Shown: in pieces, positions 12,930-25,337 of the stretch | Numbering within the stretch: the first letter of the stretch is position 1 | How the letters are laid out: each line of letters starts with the position of its first letter | Source: Elysia crispata | Lineage: Eukaryota > Mollusca > Gastropoda > Plakobranchidae | Direction: 5' to 3' | Length of the DNA: 64,000 nucleotides | NCBI GenBank assembly: GCA_033675545.1 | Contig: JAWDGP010006684.1 | Span: 1,066,001 to 1,130,000, forward strand | The notes under the pieces: generated by a model | Database searches by the model: none | Seen by the model: the letters and a program-made list of their open reading frames with translations, nothing else | What the model was told of the DNA's origin: nothing | Translations under genes and position numbers: made by a program

Positions 12930-15900
12930 ATTTCAGACCGGAGTAAAATTGGAATTATGCTAATTATAGAGATTACCAAATTGGAATTAACCGGCGGCCA
13001 TATTGGAAATATGCTAATTAAGGAGACTTCAAAATTGAAATTAACTGGCGGCCATATTGGATTATATTAAATATACACATTGCCTAAATAGAATTTACCG
13101 GCGGCCATATTGGAATTATGCTATTTATAGAGATGGCCAAGAAAATATTAACCGCCGGCAATATTGGATTTATGCTAATTATAGAGATGGCCAAAATAGA
13201 ATTACCAGAATGAAATTGGAATTATGGTAATTATAGAGATGGCCAAAATAGAATTAGCCGATGGCCATATTGGATTTACGGTAAATTTAGAGATAACCAA
13301 AATAGAATACACCGACGGCCATATTGGATTTTTTCTTAATATAGAGACAGCCAAAATAGAAATAATCGACGGCCATATTTGAATTATGCTAATTATAAAG
13401 ATAGCCAAAATAGAATAAACCGACGGCCATATTGGATTTTTTCTTAATATAGAGACAGCCAAAATAGAAATAACCAACGGCCATATTTGAATTATGCTAA
13501 TTATAAAGATAGCCAAAATAGAATACACTGGCGGCCATATTGGAATTATGTTAATTATAGAGATTACTAAATTGGAATTAATCGGCGGCCATATTGAATT
13601 TAGGCTAATTATAGAGATGGCCAATATAGAAATTAATCGGCGGCCATATTGAATTTATGCTAATTATAGAGATTACCGAAATAGAATTAAACGGCGGCCA
13701 TATTGGATTTATGCTAATTATAGAGATTGCATAAATAGAATTAACCGGCGGCCATATTGGAATTATGCTAATTATAGAGATTGCCAAAATGGAATTAACC
13801 GGTGGCCATAGTGGGTTTATGCTAATTATAGAGATTGTCATAATAAATTAACCGGCGGCCATATTGGAATTATGCTAATTATAGAGATTGCCAAAATAAA
13901 ATTAACCGGCGGCCATATTGGAATTATGCTTATTATAGAGATTACCAAGATAAAATTAACCGGCGGCCAACTTAATATGCCAATTATAGAGATGGCCTCA
14001 ATAAAATTAACCGGCGGCCATATTGGAAATATGCTAATTATAAAGACGGCCAAAATAAAATTAATTGCCGGCCATATTGGAATTATGCTAATTATAGAGA
14101 TGGCCAAGAAAATATTAACCGCCGGCAATATTGGATTTATGATAATTATAGAGATGGCCAAAATAGAATCAACTGGCGGCCACATTGAAATTATGCTAAT
14201 TTTAGAGATGGCCAAAATAGAATTAACCGGCGGCCATATTGGATTTATTATATTTATATAGATTACCAAATTGGAATTTACTGGCGGCCATTTTGGATTA
14301 TACTAAATATACACATTGCCTAAACAGAATTAACTCTAGGCCATATTGAAATTATGCTAATTATAGAGATGGCCAGAATAGAATTAACCGGCGGAAAATA
14401 TTAGTACATATGCTAATTATAGAGATTGCCAAAATAGAATTCACCGGCGGCCATATTGGATTTATGCTAATTATAGAGATGGCCAAAATAAAATTAACCG
14501 GCGTCTATATTGGATTTATGCTAATTGTAGAGATGGCCAAAATAGAATCAACTGGCGGCCACATTAAAATTATGCTAATTATAGAGATGGCCAAAATAGA
14601 ATTAACCGGCGGCCATATTGGATTTATTGTATTTATATAGATTACTAGAATAAAAATCGAATTATGCTAATTATAGAGATGGCCAAAATAGAATTAATCG
14701 GCGGCTATATTGGATTTATGCTAATTATAGAGATGGCCAAAATAAAATTAACCCGAGGCCATATTGAATTTATGCTAATTGTAGAGATGGCCAAAATAGA
14801 ATCAACTGGCGGCCACATTAAAATTATGCTTGTTATAGAGATTACCAAGATAAAATTAACCGGCGGCCATATTGAATTTATGCTAATTATAGAGATGGCC
14901 AATATAGAAATTAATCGGCGGCCATATTGAATTTATGCTAATTATAGAGATGGCCAAAATAGAAATTAACCGGCGTCTATATTGGATTTATGCTAATTGT
15001 AGAGATGGCCAAAATAGAATCAACTGGCGGCCACATTAAAATTATGCTTGTTATAGAGATTACCAAGATAAAATTAACCGGCGGCCATATTGAATTTATG
15101 CTAATTATAGAGATGGCCAATATAGAAATTAATCGGCGGCCATATTGAATTTATGCTAATTATAGAGATGGCCAAAATAGAAATTAACCGGCGGCCATAT
15201 TGGATTTATGCTAATTGTAGAGATGGCCAAAATAGAATCAACTGGCGGCCACATTAAAATTATGCTAATTATAGAGATGGCCAAAATAGAATTAACCGGC
15301 GGCCATATTGAATTTATGCTAATTATAGAGATGGCCAAAATAGAAATTAACCGGCGTCTATATTGGATTTATGCTAATTATAGAGATGGCCAAAATAGAA
15401 TTAATCGGCGGCTATATTGGATTTATGCTAATTATAGAGATGGCCAAAATAGAAATTAACCGGCGGCCATATTGAATTTATGCTAATTATAGAGATGGCC
15501 AAAATAGAAATTAACCGGCGTCTATATTGGATTTATGCTAATTGTAGAGATGGCCAAAATAGAATCAACTGGCGGCCACATTAAAATTATGCTAATTATA
15601 GAGATGGCCAAAATAGAATTAACCGGCGGCCATATTGGATTTATTGTATTTTTATAGATTACCAGAATGAAATTCGAATTATGCTAATTATAGAGATGGC
15701 CAAAATATAATTAACCTGCGGCCATATTGGATTTATTGTATTTATATAGATTACTAGAATAAAAATCGAATTATGCTAATTATAGAGATGGCCATATTGA
15801 ATTTATGCTAATCATAGAGATGGCCAAAATAAAATTAACCGGCGGCCATATTGAATTTATGCTAATTGTAGAGATGGCCAAAATAGAATCAACTGGCGGC

Positions 15901-18660
15901 CACATTAAAATTATGCTTGTTATAGAGATTACCAAGATAAAATTAACCGGCGGCCATATTGAATTTATGCTAATTATAGAGATGGCCAATATAGAAATTA
16001 ATCGGCGGCCATATTGAATTTATGCTAATTATAGAGATGGCCAAAATAGAAATTAACCGGCGTCTATATTGGATTTATGCTAATTGTAGAGATGGCCAAA
16101 ATAGAATCAACTGGCGGCCACATTAAAATTATGCTAATTATAGAGATTACCAAAATAGAATTAACCGGCGGCCATATTGGATTTATTGTAATTATATAGA
16201 TTACCAGAATGAAATTCGAATTATGCTAATTATAGAGATGGCCAAAATAGAATTAACCGGCGGCCATATTGGATTTATTGTATTTATATAGATTACTAGA
16301 ATAAAAATCGAATTATGCTAATTATAGAGATGGCCAAAATAGAATTAACCGGCGGCCATATTGGATTTATGCTAATTATAGAGATGGCCAAAATAAAATT
16401 AACCGGCGGCCATATTGAATTTATGCTAATTATAGAGATGGCCAAAATAGAAATTAACCGGCGTCTATATTGGATTTATGCTAATTGTAGAGATGGCCAA
16501 AATAGAATCAACTGGCGGCCACATTAAAATTATGCTAATTATAGAGATGGCCAAAATAGAATTAACCGGCGGCCATATTGAATTTATGCTAATTATAGAG
16601 ATGGCCAATATAGAAATTAATCGGCGGCCATATTGAATTTATGCTAATTATAGAGATGGCCAAAATATAATTAACCGGCGGCCATATTGGATTTATTGTA
16701 TTTATATAGATTACTAGAATTAATCGGCGGCCATATTGAATTTATGCTAATTATAGAGATGGCCAAAATAGAAATTAACCGGCGTCTATATTGGATTTAT
16801 GCTAATTGTAGAGATGGCCAAAATAGAATCAACTGGCGGCCACATTAAAATTATGCTTGTTATAGAGATTACCAAGATAAAATTAACCGGCGGCCATATT
16901 GAATTTATGCTAATTATAGAGATGGCCAATATAGAAATTAATCGGCGGCCATATTGAATTTATGCTAATTATAGAGATGGCCAAAATAGAAATTAACCGG
17001 CGGCCATATTGGATTTATTGTATTTATATAGATTACTAGAATGAAAATCGAATTATGCTAATTATAGAGATGGCCAAAATAGAATTAATCGGCGGCTATA
17101 TTGGATTTATGCTAATTATAGAGATGGCCAAAATAGAAATTAACCGGCGGCCATATTGAATTTATGCTAATTGTAGAGATGGGCAAAATAGAATCAACTG
17201 GCGGCCACATTAAAATTATGCTTGTTATAGAGATTACCAAGATAAAATTAACCGGCGGCCATATTGAATTTATGCTAATTATAGAGATGGCCAATATAGA
17301 AATTAATCGGCGGCCATATTGAATTTATGCTAATTATAGAGATGGCCAAAATAGAAATTAACCGGCGTCTATATTGGATTTATGCTAATTGTAGAGATGG
17401 CCAAAATAGAATCAACTGGCGGCCACATTAAAATTATGCTTGTTATAGAGATTACCAAGATAAAATTAACCGGCGGCCATATTGAATTTATGCTAATTAT
17501 AGAGATGGCCAATATAGAAATTAATCGGCGGCCATATTGAATTTATGCTAATTATAGAGATGGCCAAAATAGAAATTAACCGGCGTCTATATTGGATTTA
17601 TGCTAATTGTAGAGATGGCCAAAATAGAATCAACTGGCGGCCACATTAAAATTATGCTTGTTATAGAGATTACCAAGATAAAATTAACCGGCGGCCATAT
17701 TGAATTTATGCTAATTATAGAGATGGCCAATATAGAAATTAATCGGCGGCCATATTGGATTTATGCTAATTATAGAGATGGCCAAAATAGAATCAACTGG
17801 CGGCCACATTAAAATTATGCTTGTTATAGAGATTACCAAGATAAAATTAACCGGCGGCCATATTGAATTATGCTAATTATAGAGATGGCCAAAATAAAAT
17901 TAACCCGAGGCCATATTGAATTTATGCTAATTATAGAGATGGCCAAAATAGAAATTAACCGGCGTCTATATTGGATTTATGCTAATTGTAGAGATGGCCA
18001 AAATAGAATCAACTGGCGGCCACATTAAAATTATGCTAATTATAGAGATGGCCAAAATAGAATTAACCGGCGGCCATATTGGATTTATTGTATTTATATA
18101 GATTACCAGAATGAAATTCGAATTATGCTAATTATAGAGATGGCCAAAATATAATTAACCGGCGGCCATATTGGATTTATTGTATTTATATAGATTACTA
18201 GAATGAAAATCGAATTATGCTAATTATAGAGATGGCCAAAATAGAATTAATCGGCAGCTTTATTGGATTTATGCTAATTATAGAGATGGCCAAAATAGAA
18301 TCAACTGGCGGCCCTATTGAAATTATGCTTGTTATAAAGATTACCAAGATAAAATCAACCGGTGGCCATATTGGCATTATGCTAATTATAGAGATGGCCA
18401 AAATAGAATTAACCGGCGGCCATATTGGATTTAATGTACTTATATAGATTACCAAAATGAAATTGGAATTATGCTAATTATAGAGATGGCCAAAATAGAA
18501 TTAACCGGCGGCCATATTGGATTTATTGGATTTATATAGATTACTAGAATGAAATTCGAATTATGCTAATTATACAGATGGCCAAAATATAATTAACCGG
18601 CGGCCATATTGGAATAATGCTAATTATAATTTATATAGATTACCAAAATAGAATTAATTA
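12930..18660. repeat. 54-bp satellite array, about 105 copies
   Basis: The typical unit is GCTAATTATAGAGATGGCC, AAAATAGAATTAACCGGCGG, CCATATTGGATTTAT (54 bp; some variants 53-55). Because 54 is 18 codons, frames stay open for many units on both strands (MLIIEMAKIELTGGHIGF on +, an Ile/Pro/Trp repeat on -). These open frames have no independent start, codon bias or domain and are treated as artefacts. Variants (AATTGTAGAG, GGCGTCTATATT, TGCTTGTTATAG, ATCAACTGGCGGCCACATT) recur in a fixed order, making a four-unit higher-order repeat of about 218 bp, clear at 17363-17581. The first and last units are the most diverged. Confidence 0.97.
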
Positions 18661-18792
18661 GCATTCATATTGGAATTTCACAATAACTATTATCCTTTTA
18701 GCCCGTCCCAAATCTTTTATCTCTATCTACATCTCGATCTTTTTCGAGTCATCAGTCCAATCGTAAAGATTTACATCAACTCCAGTTAAAAA

Positions 18793-18862
18793 CCTTATTG
18801 CCCATTCACTCACCCCCCCCCCCCCCCTCCCCCCCCAAAAAAAAAAAAAAAAAAAAAAATCG
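18793..18862. repeat. Poly-C and poly-A runs
   Basis: A C-rich run followed directly by about 24 A, between the satellite and the right inner arm. An insertion tail or simple slippage product. Confidence 0.8.
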
Positions 18863-19274
18863 TGTCATTTTTGTTATATTAAGAGAACATGCAATTATAA
18901 AATATAATATATGCAGCTGCTGATTGTTACCAGCTATATCCTGCTTGGGTAAATCAAGATTAGTCTCAAATTCGATTATATTTTGATAATATGGTATTAT
19001 TTTGATGATTTATAGAAATCATTTCGATTCTACAGCATTGGTATTGTATTATTAGTATAGAGAAAGAAAAAATCGAAATCGATTCTACCGTTTTGATTTT
19101 TTATTTCGATATCTATTCTATTGTAATGATATTTTGTTATTATGCTTGTTTATAGAGATAGAGGTATAGAAGTATTTCTCACCCCTATTTCATTGTTCAA
19201 TATTGATTCACCATCTATCTGGCAGTTGTATGTTTCTATTACTTTATATGGAGTTCAATATTTCTTTCGTATAA

Positions 19275-19540
19275 AACTGACGGATCTTAAACTCTGTGCA
19301 AATTGCAATGAATTGAAATCACTTGATAAATACCTTAAACACATACGAAAACCTTTGGGTTTAAACTCTCAATGTATTGAATGTGGGAGGTATTAAAAAC
19401 AGGAACAATATCAAAAGTAACAAAGACAGATAAGAGTGTTATCTGAGTTTATTCAGAGAAATCCAAATTATAATAATATAAAAAGAAATAATTTTATAAT
19501 ACACAGTTACCTAAAAAAGACACATAGTACAGTCTAAAAA
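19275..19540 (+). pseudogene. CxxC...CxxC zinc-motif protein relic in right arm
   Basis: The frame reads TDLKLCANCNELKSLDKYLK, HIRKPLGLNSQCIECGRY, and after two in-frame TAA codons continues as RQIRVLSEFIQRNPNYNNIK. The two CxxC pairs are 22 residues apart. A Gly-Leu-Asn turn precedes the second pair and a basic Gln/Tyr-rich stretch follows. This layout is seen in zinc modules next to HNH-type nucleases of mobile and viral genes, but no HNH core is visible here. AATAAA follows at 19675. Two stops make it inactive as it stands. Confidence 0.5.
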
Positions 19541-19722
19541 AAAATGACGTCAATGAAACTTTTGTATATAACATAAACGAATATGACATTTTCATTAAAA
19601 GAGATAATACATATAGGGGCATTGCCTGTTAAATGAACTTTAATCTGTTTGACTTTCACCTTACATTGCATTACAATAAAGCACAACTGATAATTCACAT
19701 AAGATTTTTGTTCACATATTAA

Positions 19723-19838
19723 TTAATTTACTCCAGTCAATATATTTTCCCTGTTCTCTTTAAAAGCGTTGTCAAGAGAAATAAAAACTGGATGATAAGA
19801 AAGCTTTGAGGATTCAAACAAGGTCCCACATTTTACTT
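19723..19838 (-). pseudogene. Terminal-exon-like frame in right arm
   Basis: Counterpart of 12061-12179. A TTCCTTTTCAG acceptor is followed by an open frame to TAA containing CGTLFESSKLSYHPVFISL and DNAFKENRENILTGV. TTTATT at 19448-19453 supplies AATAAA on this strand. Conservation of acceptor, frame and stop in both arms suggests it was coding before the arms diverged. Confidence 0.45.
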
Positions 19839-20164
19839 CTGAAAAGGAATCACAAAAAAGAAAGATTAATATGGGGGGCGGGTGAAACCTTAGCTAGATA
19901 TATATCAAATTTGAAATATATTGTACATGTATATGAAATAATGAGATACAATTTACATAAAGATAGTTTATAATAACTGCACAAAATTCTTTGTTTCAAG
20001 ACAATTCTTTTGCACAGACACATTCTAGGATGCGTTTCGTCGTATTACGACTCATCAGTGTGGCTATAGAGTATGGATTTATTCAAGTGTCCACCATTCA
20101 GTTAAAATCGTTTTGTTCTGGATCGAAAGTCCAAAATGCTCATAAATACCATATGTAAACTATA

Positions 20165-20435
20165 GGCCGTCTTTTTTGGGCCATGTGATGAGAAAAAAAA
20201 AAGTAAAACATCTTGTGACAACTCGATTGATTTTAAAGGAAACGGCAGCAGGGGAAAGAAGCGAGAAAAGATAAGTGGCTAAATGTAAAATGAGTGACAG
20301 AGGCACTTAACAGCATCAAGGTATAGAGATGCGCAGAAGGTCATGATCGCCTACTGTAAAGAGCAGGGCCCCTAATTCATAGAGAATTTTCTATGAATAA
20401 TCTAAGGATTGCCATGTTTTACAAAAAAAAAAAAG
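20165..20435 (+). mobile_element. LINE 3' end in right arm
   Basis: It begins with a frame reading LGHVMRKKKVKHLVTT, the C-terminal tail of the same LINE family as at 9722-10555. It continues to AAAGAGCAGGGC and ends in an A run at about 20422. The tail joins the same flanking sequence as in the left arm, so both copies come from one insertion. It is more 5'-truncated than the left copy. Confidence 0.8.
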
Positions 20436-20639
20436 GTACATCTAATAAAGGTAGTTGTAAGCTATATGTCTTTGTTGTTTCAACGTAGATTGTTACCGCA
20501 TATGTTGGGCGCTGCTCTACATAAAATTATGTATAGACAACCACTGCCATAAATACAGCACAGATTGCAAATATAACATCTCACTCCAGTTCTATAACAT
20601 TTTCAAAGCTGGAAAATACAAAGGACTCAAAGCATACAT

Positions 20640-21305
<666 letters not shown>

Positions 21306-21429
21306 CCGAAAAACAACTCTAAGGCAAATACACATCTGGTAGCTATAGCAGAGGTAAAAGACACAGTAAAAAATCTGCAAACAATTTTCAAAGAGCTAAA
21401 AAACCAAATACATGCATTACAAAACTTTG

Positions 21430-22365
21430 CACGGAGACAGAAGAGATTGTTGTCTTCCTCTTTGGAGACTATGCTTTCTTGTCCTATGGCATTTCAGGAG
21501 CGACAGGGACATTCCGTGCCTGGTCTGTCTTGATTCCAAACAGAAAGTAAGGAACCTACCAAAAAGAGAGCACTACAATCTTTACACACAGATGCACAAC
21601 AGTTTTTGGAGAGCGGTGGGAAAACAAATGCAGTTAAATGTTTTAACAATAAACTCAGACATCCATTCCTAGAAATAAAGATAGCAAACATAGCCCCTCC
21701 ATATTTATATATTCTTCTTGGAATCACACTAAAACATCCCAATCTGATACAAAAGGAAGTCCAAAATAGAGATGAGATAATAGCCAAGCAGACACATTCA
21801 AATTACAGACGCAACTGGCTCAAAGCTGAAGAAAAGAAAAAACAAATAGTACTTTCAAAAGGAACGCTATACTAGATGATGAGAGCAGAAGAAGAATGTG
21901 GAGAAAAGAGGCAAAGAGGAGTTGAAAAAAATTGAAGAGACAAAAATAAAGCTGTGGGCCCAATCCAAGAAAGCTCAGAGACAGTACTACAAAAACAAAA
22001 TAGAAAGACAAGCATACCATGGTGGAAACTTTATAAGTCACCACTGAAGAAAATGATGACATTTTAGGAGTTGCGCTCCCTACCAAAGATATGTTTGACA
22101 CACTTAACTCACATTTTGAAGGCATTCACTCTTTAACCTCAAAAGCCCAACCAGAGGAAACCACATTACAAGCAGAGATTGCAACTTCTGAATACATCAA
22201 ATTTTACAGACAGTGCTTTCCCAATCGCATCATTGCCAAGCAGCACATTTTAAAAAGCACTGATTTTATGCATAGGACAGGTTTTGGACTAGGCTTTCTT
22301 AGGGAGCAGGATGGGAACAACTTCACTCAACTGTTTCACGCTTGGCAAGAAGTGCAGCCATAAGA
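21430..22365 (+). pseudogene. Decayed copy of a multicopy invertebrate protein
   Basis: Frames in order read VVFLFGDYAFLSYGISGATG, then GGKTNAVKCFNNKLRHPFLE, APPYLYILLGITLKHPNL, then YRQCFPNRIIAKQHILKS and TGFGLGFLREQDGNNFTQLF. I recognise this succession from uncharacterised proteins present in many copies in cnidarian and mollusc genomes, which behave like mobile-element products. The last motif normally reads FP-x-x-I-x-K-x-H-x-L-E and G-x-G-x-x-G-E-Q-G. Several frameshifts and stops are present, so it is a relic. No catalytic residues were assigned. Confidence 0.6.
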
Positions 22366-22689
22366 AATGATAAAAATAGAATGAAAAATATAATAGAAAA
22401 CGTCTTGCTGTTGACAGCCCCAGAACTCAACTCCCTTATACCACAGACAAAACCCAGACAACAACAAAAATAGTTAATAATATACCCCACAAAAAAATTT
22501 GAAAATGAAATTTTATTGGGAAATGACATCAGTATTGCATGTTTTGCAATTTTGTGTTAAAAAAGTAGTGTGAATTGCATTCCAGCTGCATGCCTTTTTC
22601 TACTGCGCGGGTAAAATTCCTGGGAAGAGACAGTGTCCACCCCTCCAATGTGAGCTGTCAGATAAGGGTGCTAGATTTATGGGCTTATG

Positions 22690-23325
22690 GCAAGTTGCTG
22701 ACAAACTAAAAGTGAACAGAATTTGGCTCCATGTTGAGATACGCTGATGACACTGTATTAATTCCAGAAAATAAAGAAGACTTGCGACAATTATTAACGA
22801 TTTTTGAAGAAGAGAGCAGAAAAAAAGGGTTGCAATTGAATAGCAAAAAGATAGAACTAATGGTGATTAGTCAACGTTATAGTCTCCTAGTCTCCGCACA
22901 TCAACATCTTTATCAAAGGTAATAAACTCAAGCAAAGTGCTCTATTGAACCCATTCTGATGTATCAATACAAAGCTTGCACAATTTCAAAACAGTTACAA
23001 AAGAAACTGGAGACAACAAAATGAGATTCCACAAATCTCATGGACTGTAAAGAAATCAACCAAAACTGTTACAAGAAGCCGACACTACAAGATTCAGCAT
23101 AAATAGAATAAGTAAACGCCAGGCAACCTTTTTTGGACATGTCAAGAGAAGAGAGAAAGTACAAAATCTTGTGACAACTGGAATGATTGTACCAAAACAG
23201 CATCAAAAGATGTTGGATGGACTTTCAAAGTAGGACGAGTGACAGAAGCACTGAAAGTGATGAGGGATAGAGATGTGTGGAAAGTCATGATCGGCAATGC
23301 TAAAGAGCACGGCACCTAACTGATT
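22690..23325 (+). mobile_element. LINE reverse-transcriptase fragment
   Basis: MLRYADDTVLIPENKEDLRQ is the YADD core. The frame then reads EEESRKKGLQLNSKKIELMV. Later frames show the family C-terminus: ISKQLQKKLETT, RISKRQATFFGHVKRREK, LVTTGMI, GRVTEALKVMRDRDVWKVM and AKEHGT before a stop at about 23320. It is the same family as the LINE copies in the palindrome. Frameshifted and 5'-truncated. Confidence 0.88.
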
Positions 23326-23933
23326 GATTGATGAGTTCAAAAGACAATTTTTCCTTCTGTTGAACTAGATTTGGATACAGGCGTCAATCTTGCCATTGGA
23401 CTAAATTTCCCCTTCTCTTCATCTTTTATCATGCTTGTAATGGTACTAGATCTAGAGGTTTAACTATAATAACTCAACGCCTACATTAGAAATACTTTGT
23501 ATGAAACGAAACAAACTGAGACAGCACAGTAGGCCTTACAAGACTGTTGCCACAGCAGCTGCGAGCATAGTTATTGTCCAAAAAGCTTTGGTCCATGTGC
23601 TCTCACGGTTGTGGAAACCTGCTCAACAGTAAAAAAAATGCTTGGACAGTTGCGTAAGACGCTTCCAGTGTGTAAAAATCAACTGATCAATGCTGCTCTT
23701 ATGGCATACAACAATTAAAACATCATAACAATACCTCTCGAATAATGATGAGGCCCATAAAGGGCAGGTGCACAACACAATGGCCAGAGAGACTAAATCA
23801 AATGTCGTGTTTTCCTGTTTGCTGAAGATGGGTGAGATTGGGGCACTAATAACATACAGGACCTGCAATGTTTCACATAAGCAAAAATTTTCGTTCAATT
23901 TAATGTTAAGAAGCACCCTGTTAAAAATTTCTT
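23326..23933. other. No gene seen
   Basis: Downstream of the LINE. Short open frames only, none recognised. Confidence 0.45.
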
Positions 23934-24290
23934 CACAAAATACTAGAGTTTATAAAAAAAAGGAAGAAAAAATTAACACTACTCTGAAATACAGACTTAT
24001 CAATGCCAGATCAATAAAAAAAATGTTAAAGTGCTAAAATGTGACTCGTGCATGTTAAAATATACTAAATTTACTTTGATCTTTTTAAACATATTCATAA
24101 ATCATTGTTTACACAAAATACTAGAGTTTATAAAAAAAAGGAAGAAAAAATTAACACTACTCTGAAATACAGACTTATCAATGCCAGATCAATAAAAAAA
24201 AATGTTAAAGTGCTAAAATGTGACTCGTGCATGTTAAAATATACTAAATTTACTTTGATCTTTTTAAACATATTCATAAATCATTGTTTA
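23934..24290. repeat. 178-bp tandem duplication, two nearly identical copies
   Basis: Copies at 23934-24111 and 24112-24290 start CACAAAATACTAGAG and end AAATCATTGTTTA. They differ essentially by one A in a homopolymer, so the duplication is recent. A short frame with TLKYRLINARSIKK, faintly like the start of some LINE endonuclease regions, is repeated with it. Confidence 0.95.
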
Positions 24291-25139
24291 CACAAAAATC
24301 TGAAGTTTAAAAGAAATAAACAGCTAAAGTGTTCAATTATATAACTCTCTTATGAAGCCTATAATAGTGAAATATCTAATTGAAAAAGCTTATTTAATTT
24401 CAATATGGCTTTTTTCAATTCTTTCAGCTTCCCTCTTCAAATATAATTTTTCTCTAACAATGATTTGAAATCTTGATACCTGAGGTTATTTGTTAAAAAT
24501 ATTTGTATACTGTGCCAGTTCAAGTAATCTATAAAATAAACATATCTTAAACAAAATGCAATCAGCACCATAAAAAATATACATTGTGATGTTTTAAAGA
24601 AAAGTCTTGCCATTTTTTTCCAATCTCATTTACAAGACAGCCCAATGTGTCTTCATAATGCGTGAAAAGCATATCAAGGAAAATTTGATAACAATGCCAA
24701 TACTTCGAAAATGTTTGTGCTGTAAAAATTTGAAATTGATTCCACATAACTTGACAATCTGGTATGAATTTGATGCCTACTTTTGTTTTTAAATAAAGAA
24801 AACTATAAAAAAAAATATGACTGAGTATTTGTCCTCTCTGTTGTTGGAACTGAATGACACTTCTAAGACAATGTTTTAAATAATTAATGAGAGCCACAGA
24901 GGGTTTTTAAGCAAGATTCCTCAATTAAAATCCATTAAAAAAAGTATCTGTTTAGTTAGCTTATGATATTTACACAACTGCTGCTTTCTGTGACTAAGAC
25001 TGCTGGCTCTATATTTTCTCATTAAATCTCAACAGCCAAAAACCTTGTGGATTCGAAGAAAACCCTTTACTTTCTAATTTATCTTAAATATATATAAAAA
25101 TTTAAAGGATAGAAATTGGTTTTGGTTCCTAGCCACAAG
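24291..25139. other. No gene seen
   Basis: AT-rich, no recognised coding sequence. Confidence 0.5.
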
Positions 25140-25253
25140 GTTGTTGATGCTAATGCGAACAAACCTGGAATCATTGACTTGTTTAAGTCTCACTCTTTGG
25201 GTCTCATAGGCCTGGAAGATGCCAAAGATGATCAGGATACCCTTGCAACCAAA
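25140..25253 (-). pseudogene. GABA-B-receptor-like exon fragment
   Basis: The minus strand reads FGCKGILIIFGIFQAYET then RVRLKQVNDSRFVRISINN. This matches the TM5 region of class C GABA-B-type receptors: KGILLIFG-x-FLAYET, a short loop, NDS, then GMSIYN. The conserved GMSIYN appears as RISINN, and no clear canonical acceptor or donor brackets the segment. No other receptor exon was seen nearby. A stray pseudo-exon is more likely than a live exon of a gene whose other exons lie outside the window. Confidence 0.6.
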
Positions 25254-25337
25254 CGCAACGCTTGGACGCAGTGAACAAGGACCCGGTTGTTGAGTAGCGG
25301 TAGAGAAGGTAGAGCTGGTCTTCTGCCTCTCCCACAC

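Larger units (their letters stand above)
12010..12950. repeat. Left inner arm, abutting the satellite
   Basis: Inverse partner of about 18955-19905. It runs right up to the first satellite units. It holds two convergent coding relics (12061-12179 + and 12388-12600 -), each followed by a conserved AATAAA. Confidence 0.85.
18955..19905. repeat. Right inner arm
   Basis: Inverse partner of 12010-12950, for example TTTTGATAATATGGTATTAT at about 18972. It carries the same two convergent relics and both AATAAA signals (19675-19680 on +, 19448-19453 as TTTATT for -). Confidence 0.85.

Noticed and set aside
13202..18455. Many 60-143 codon frames in the satellite on both strands
   Set aside because: They follow from a 54-bp period divisible by three with no stop in the unit; no start context, domain or non-repeat sequence.
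12930..18660. CRISPR-like array
   Set aside because: Units are contiguous with no unique spacers, and the genome is eukaryotic; it is a satellite.
12930..18660. SRF CArG boxes in the satellite
   Set aside because: CCATATTGG has only five A/T between CC and GG; a CArG box needs six.
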